A stretch of 64,000 nt of DNA, taken from contig JANQPQ010000004.1 of the NCBI GenBank assembly GCA_028285445.1, positions 122,672 through 186,671 on the forward strand, given 5' to 3'. The stretch's first letter is position 1. Each line of letters opens with the position of its first letter. This document shows positions 60,925-64,000 of the stretch, one piece after another. The DNA comes from Cyclobacteriaceae bacterium. GTDB taxonomy: Bacteria > Bacteroidota > Bacteroidia > Cytophagales > Cyclobacteriaceae. The position numbers and the translations under genes are program-made. The notes under the pieces are model-generated. The model did no database searches and had not been told where the DNA came from. It saw only the letters and a list, made by a program, of their open reading frames with translations.

Positions 60925-62019
60925 ATGAAGCGATTTGAACCGCTTGATATTTTCCGGGGGATGACGGTTTGCTTTATGATTATCGTTAATACCCCTGGCG
61001 ATTGGGGCAACACATTTGGTATGTTACTTCACGCACCCTGGCATGGGTTCACTCCAACCGATTGGGTATTTCCTGCATTTTTATTCGCCGTTGGCAACGC
61101 CATGGCATTTGTAGAACACAAATGGGAAGGGCAAGAGAGATCGAAAGTGCTTACGACCATTTTCAAAAGAGCCTTTCTCATTTTCGCCATTGGCTACCTC
61201 CTCAGGTGGTTTCCCTTCTTTAGACTAGTGGATGGAGAGTGGGTTTTTAAATCTATTGTTAACCTACGGATATTTGGGGTGCTCCAGCGCATTGCAGTCT
61301 GCTACCTAATCGCAGCGCTGCTTATCTATCTCACCTCTAAGCGCACAGCAATTGTAACTAGTGTGGTAATTCTTCTGGGATACTGGTTGATTTTGTTTGC
61401 CTTTGGCGACTACACTTTGGAAGGCAATACAGCTCGAAAGCTAGACTTATGGTTGCTAGGCGACTCTTACTTGTGGCAAGGACTTGGCGTTCCATTTGAG
61501 CCGGAAGGTATTCTCAGCTCATTCCCGGCAACGGTTAATGTGATCGCTGGCTACCTCATTGGAAAGTACCTTAAAGAAGGTATTGACTACGAGAAACTTG
61601 CTAAACTCCTACTAATTGGCGCTACCCTAACAGCTACCGCATATCTATGGCACCCACTGTTCCCGATCAATAAAAATATATGGACCAGTTCTTATGTGTT
61701 ACTCAGCACTGGCCTTAGTGCAATGTTGGTTGCTATGCTCATCTACGTAATGGAGTTTAAGGCCAACCCTTGGCGATTAGGCTTCTTTAAGACCTTTGGT
61801 ATGAACCCGCTTTTCAGTTTTGTGCTTTCAATTCTAATTGTGAAAATACTGTTTATTGTTAAGGTTGATGGCCAAAGCGGCTACTCCCTACTCTACCAAA
61901 ACGCTTTCGCCTGGATTGGAGGCAAGTTTGGTTCCTTGGCATTTGCCCTATTCATTATGATATTGTGCTGGGGTGCTGCCAAGTGGCTACAGTCTAGAAA
62001 CATCTATATCAAGCTATAA
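60925..62019 (+). CDS. HGSNAT/DUF5009-like membrane acyltransferase
   Basis: 364 aa from the ATG at 60925; the upstream extension has no support. The beginning KRFEPLDIFRGMTVCFMIIV and HAPWHGFTPTDWVFPAFLF are the marks of the heparan-alpha-glucosaminide N-acetyltransferase-like (DUF5009/DUF1624) family. About ten TM helices. These enzymes transfer acetyl from cytoplasmic acetyl-CoA across the membrane to a sugar amine; the bacterial substrate is likely a peptidoglycan or glycan sugar. It stands alone between divergent/convergent neighbours, 3 nt before the end of the F420-reductase-like gene. Confidence 0.85.
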   Translation: MKRFEPLDIFRGMTVCFMIIVNTPGDWGNTFGMLLHAPWHGFTPTDWVFPAFLFAVGNAMAFVEHKWEGQERSKVLTTIFKRAFLIFAIGYLLRWFPFFRLVDGEWVFKSIVNLRIFGVLQRIAVCYLIAALLIYLTSKRTAIVTSVVILLGYWLILFAFGDYTLEGNTARKLDLWLLGDSYLWQGLGVPFEPEGILSSFPATVNVIAGYLIGKYLKEGIDYEKLAKLLLIGATLTATAYLWHPLFPINKNIWTSSYVLLSTGLSAMLVAMLIYVMEFKANPWRLGFFKTFGMNPLFSFVLSILIVKILFIVKVDGQSGYSLLYQNAFAWIGGKFGSLAFALFIMILCWGAAKWLQSRNIYIKL

Positions 62020-62021
62020 AC

Positions 62022-62630
62022 TTACCTGCGCAGCAACTTGAAGCCGATATTGCGTCCTTCTCCCTGCATAATGGCCAGATTGATCCAGCTCAGGGCGAAT
62101 TTCTCCAATAGCTCCACTTTATCGCTTCCTCCAAAATCTATACAATCCTCAAATCCGCAATCTTTGGCTAAGTTTCTGGCAACCTCCTTAGCTTCGTCAT
62201 CCTCCCCGGCCATAAACATCTCCAACCGGTATTCTCCATACTGGGGATCTTGCATATTCTCGAAACCAGTGGTGTTAAAGCTCTTCACTACTTTGGCCGA
62301 GGTTAAGTCTAAAAAAGCGTGGAAAGCCGTGGGATAAGGATCGGGTTTGGTTCTTACGGAGTTGGTAGCATCAATGATAATCTTGCCAGATACATCCCCA
62401 AACTGCCTGCTGAGGTCTTCAGCTATTTGTGGAGGGGTTGCAACTAAAATTACCTCTGATCCATTGACTGCATCTTCCAGTGAAGAAATCATTACTCCCA
62501 CCTCGGCCAAAGGCTTCAACTTTTCGTCATCCGGATTCCTGGCCCCAACTACTACCTGATGGCCTGCCTTGGCCCAGTTACGAGCCAGCGTACCACCAAC
62601 ATTACCGTGTCCTACTACTGCGATATTCAT
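62022..62630 (-). CDS. NAD(P)-binding oxidoreductase, NADPH:F420 reductase-like
   Basis: 202 aa. Rossmann start MNIAVVGHGNVGGTLARNWA with GxGxxG, then HQVVVGARNPDDEKL, where Arg after the second strand suggests NADPH. Further: VILVATPPQIAEDLSRQF, IIIDATNSVRTKPDPY, KVVKSFNTTGFENMQDP and the Cys pair DCGFEDCIDFGG. It resembles the F420-dependent NADP reductase family as found in bacteria without F420; substrate unknown. Begins 3 nt after the PfpI-like gene stop on the same strand, forming a pair. Confidence 0.85.
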   Translation of the reverse strand: MNIAVVGHGNVGGTLARNWAKAGHQVVVGARNPDDEKLKPLAEVGVMISSLEDAVNGSEVILVATPPQIAEDLSRQFGDVSGKIIIDATNSVRTKPDPYPTAFHAFLDLTSAKVVKSFNTTGFENMQDPQYGEYRLEMFMAGEDDEAKEVARNLAKDCGFEDCIDFGGSDKVELLEKFALSWINLAIMQGEGRNIGFKLLRR

Positions 62631-62633
62631 TTG

Positions 62634-63341
62634 TTATGATAATTGCTTTATTACTTCCCTGGCTACCACTTCTCCTGACATATTTTGCTGGCCGGTAATC
62701 AGATTGCCATCAACAACCACAAACGGTTGCCAGTTTTCAGCCTTTTGAAATTCAGCTCCCAACTTAATCAATTCATCTTCTATTCGCCATGGCATCACTT
62801 TAGTGCCTGCCGCCTGATCAGCATCATCTTCCTCCCCATTGGTAAAGCCGGTCACTTTCTTGCCTTCAACTAACAACTTGCCATCATCAAGTTTCGCGTA
62901 ACGCAGAATAGCCGTACCATGACAAAGTGCTGCTGTTACCTTACCCGATTGATAAAAGTTGGCGAAAAACTGCTGGAGTTCCCGGTCGTCTTCGAAGTTA
63001 AACATCGGCGCCTGACCTCCCGCCACCACTACGGCATCATATTCATCCATGGAAACATCTGATAGTGCCGGTGCATTTTCAACAGCTTGCTGGAATGCTG
63101 ATTCTTCCAACACTTCTTTACTAATTGTATCCCATGCACTGTAGCCGCTCTCATGATTGGGGTCGCTCATGGCATCCATTTCCAGCTTCCCTCCTTTGGG
63201 GCTGGCAATGGTAACTTCGTAACCTTCACCCTTTAAAATACGATAGGGATGAGCTACTTCGGAAATCCAGTAACCCACAGGCCAACCTGTTGTTGTTGAA
63301 ACAGTAGGATTGGCCGCAATGATTAAAATATGTTTACTCAT
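62634..63341 (-). CDS. DJ-1/PfpI-type protein (Hsp31-like)
   Basis: 235 aa. Class I glutaminase-like domain with the nucleophile elbow VTAALCHGTAILR (Cys about 140), VASPKGG-type strand TIASPKGGKLEMD, and VVVAGGQAPMFNFEDDRELQ. The size and the Glu/Asp/His arrangement put it near Hsp31/YajL-like proteins that protect from electrophiles (glyoxalase III or deglycase activity in the family). Promoter region shared with the HxlR regulator; a perfect inverted repeat overlaps the start codon. Confidence 0.9.
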   Translation of the reverse strand: MSKHILIIAANPTVSTTTGWPVGYWISEVAHPYRILKGEGYEVTIASPKGGKLEMDAMSDPNHESGYSAWDTISKEVLEESAFQQAVENAPALSDVSMDEYDAVVVAGGQAPMFNFEDDRELQQFFANFYQSGKVTAALCHGTAILRYAKLDDGKLLVEGKKVTGFTNGEEDDADQAAGTKVMPWRIEDELIKLGAEFQKAENWQPFVVVDGNLITGQQNMSGEVVAREVIKQLS

Positions 63342-63433
63342 TTGTTCTTTTTGAACAAATGTCTGTAGCTTACTTTACTACATCAATATACTGACAGATT
63401 AGTATGATACTTACTTTTAGGAAAGTATACTGA
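63340..63433. promoter_or_regulatory. Palindromes in the PfpI-HxlR intergenic region
   Basis: ATTTGTTC TTTTT GAACAAAT (63340-63360) at the PfpI start; AGTATGATACT (63401-63411), palindrome; AGTATACT (63424-63431), palindrome; TATACTGA twice (63387-63394 and 63426-63433). The -7-like element TACTTTTA (63412-63419) lies between two of them. Candidate HxlR operators. Confidence 0.5.
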
Positions 63434-63451
63434 AAACCAATAAGTTACATC

Positions 63452-63799
63452 ATGCCGGAATTTAGATATAATCAGAAACTTTATTATAATCCTGTGGAAT
63501 TTGCCATGGATAGAATTGGCGGCACCTGGAAAATGCCCATTCTATGGCGACTAAAGGATAGGGTGATGAGGTACAGCGAGATCAAAAGAGACATCTCCCA
63601 CATTTCAGACAAAATGCTTACCACACAACTACGTGAGTTGGAAGCCGATGGTATCATAAATCGAAAGGTCTACGCCGTTGTACCTCCAAAAACGGAGTAC
63701 AGCATTACGGAAAAAGGTAAGGAGGTTATCCCCATCATTCATACTATTCGAGAATACGGCTTGAAACTAATGACGGAACTTGGGATAGACGACAAATGA
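63452..63799 (+). CDS. HxlR family transcriptional regulator
   Basis: 115 aa. The HxlR pattern is clear: FAMDRIGGTWKMPILWRLKD, MRYSEIKRDISHISDKMLTT with the winged helix, LRELEADGIINRKVYAVVPP and YSITEKGKEVIPIIHTIREY. These regulators often respond to electrophiles or hypochlorite via a Cys; no Cys is present here, so a redox-sensor role of that kind is unlikely. Divergent from the PfpI-like gene; the stop overlaps the next ATG. Confidence 0.93.
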   Translation: MPEFRYNQKLYYNPVEFAMDRIGGTWKMPILWRLKDRVMRYSEIKRDISHISDKMLTTQLRELEADGIINRKVYAVVPPKTEYSITEKGKEVIPIIHTIREYGLKLMTELGIDDK

Positions 63800-64000
63800 C
63801 ACTAAGTAAACATTCTCAAAAAGTTCAGGATGCATTGAGCAGATTCGGCATGGACCTAAAAGTGCTAGAATTGCCTGACAGTACTCGTACGGCAAAAGAA
63901 GCGGCCGCCGCCATTGGCTGTCAAGTAGGGCAAATCGTAAAATCTCTGATCTTCAGAAATGACGTCAATCCTATTCTGATTTTGGTTAGCGGTGACAATC
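63796..64000 (+). CDS. YbaK/ProX-type aminoacyl-tRNA deacylase (3' partial)
   Basis: 68 codons are visible before the window ends. Text: HSQKVQDALSRFGMDLKVLE, LPDSTRTAKEAAAAIGCQVG, QIVKSLIFRNDVNPILILVS and GDN. This is the N-terminal part of the YbaK/EbsC fold that edits Cys-tRNA(Pro) or Ala-tRNA(Pro); the Lys in IVKSL is the conserved one. Overlaps the HxlR stop by ATGA, suggesting cotranscription. Confidence 0.88.
   Translation, partial: MTLSKHSQKVQDALSRFGMDLKVLELPDSTRTAKEAAAAIGCQVGQIVKSLIFRNDVNPILILVSGDN

Overview
The window reads as a chromosomal segment of a member of the Bacteroidota, most likely order Cytophagales. Evidence: a type IX secretion system (T9SS) plug protein, a giant PKD/SprB-repeat protein with a gliding-motility C-terminal domain, PUR-type (DUF3276), Porin_10, GH92 and FtsX-type permease genes, a menaquinone (men) cluster, many lipoproteins with acidic residues after the lipobox Cys, frequent TTG/GTG starts, and promoters of the Bacteroidetes TTTG-N19/20-TAnnTTTG type (best example upstream of mtaB). 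No rRNA, tRNA, CRISPR array, prophage or complete insertion sequence is visible.

Layout. 0-9 kb: envelope signalling. Two ECF sigma genes, each translationally coupled to a protein built as cytoplasmic anti-sigma segment, one TM helix, long periplasmic linker and outer-membrane beta-barrel, lie on either side of the T9SS plug gene and a lipoprotein. 9-19.6 kb: ychF, an AI-2E permease, a PUR protein, a DUF58 protein, ferredoxin, a LuxC-type acyl-CoA reductase, then a 1594-aa T9SS-type repeat protein and a small paralogue of its N-terminal module. 19.9-34.8 kb: aconitase with a previously easy-to-miss 46-aa lipoprotein, AraC regulator, ferritin, thioredoxin-like ferredoxin, DUF819 membrane protein, HAD phosphatase, SH3 lipoprotein, two tRNA position-37 modification enzymes (MtaB, MiaE), an ABC permease, a Porin_10 protein and LpxK. 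34.8-44.7 kb: Nif3 - zinc ribbon - TPR operon, then thioesterase, menF, menD and menE, the last separated by two unrelated membrane protein genes on the other strand.

44.7-51.6 kb: probable DNA-damage/mutagenesis module. A LexA-like XRE-S24 repressor sits at the end of a four-gene operon transcribed divergently from dinB; the two promoters overlap face to face in about 40 bp and are covered by TAGTA/TACTA boxes. A shortened DnaE-type polymerase with a degraded PHP site follows dinB across an intergenic repeat. 51.7-64 kb: accessory genes (secreted Ser-rich protein behind a start-codon hairpin, AraC regulator, SRPBCC, YdeI-like, GNAT, GH92 alpha-mannosidase lipoprotein, 800-aa FtsX permease, HGSNAT-like membrane acyltransferase) and a regulated PfpI / F420-reductase-like / HxlR / YbaK group that runs off the window edge.

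Most notable candidates for a new look: (1) the twin sigma / dual-membrane-spanning anti-sigma pairs bracketing the T9SS plug gene; (2) the S24 repressor - dinB divergent control region with two uncharacterised operon partners; (3) a perfect intrinsic terminator lying inside the signal-peptide coding region of the TPR gene. Functions are from sequence recognition by eye; no database search was run.
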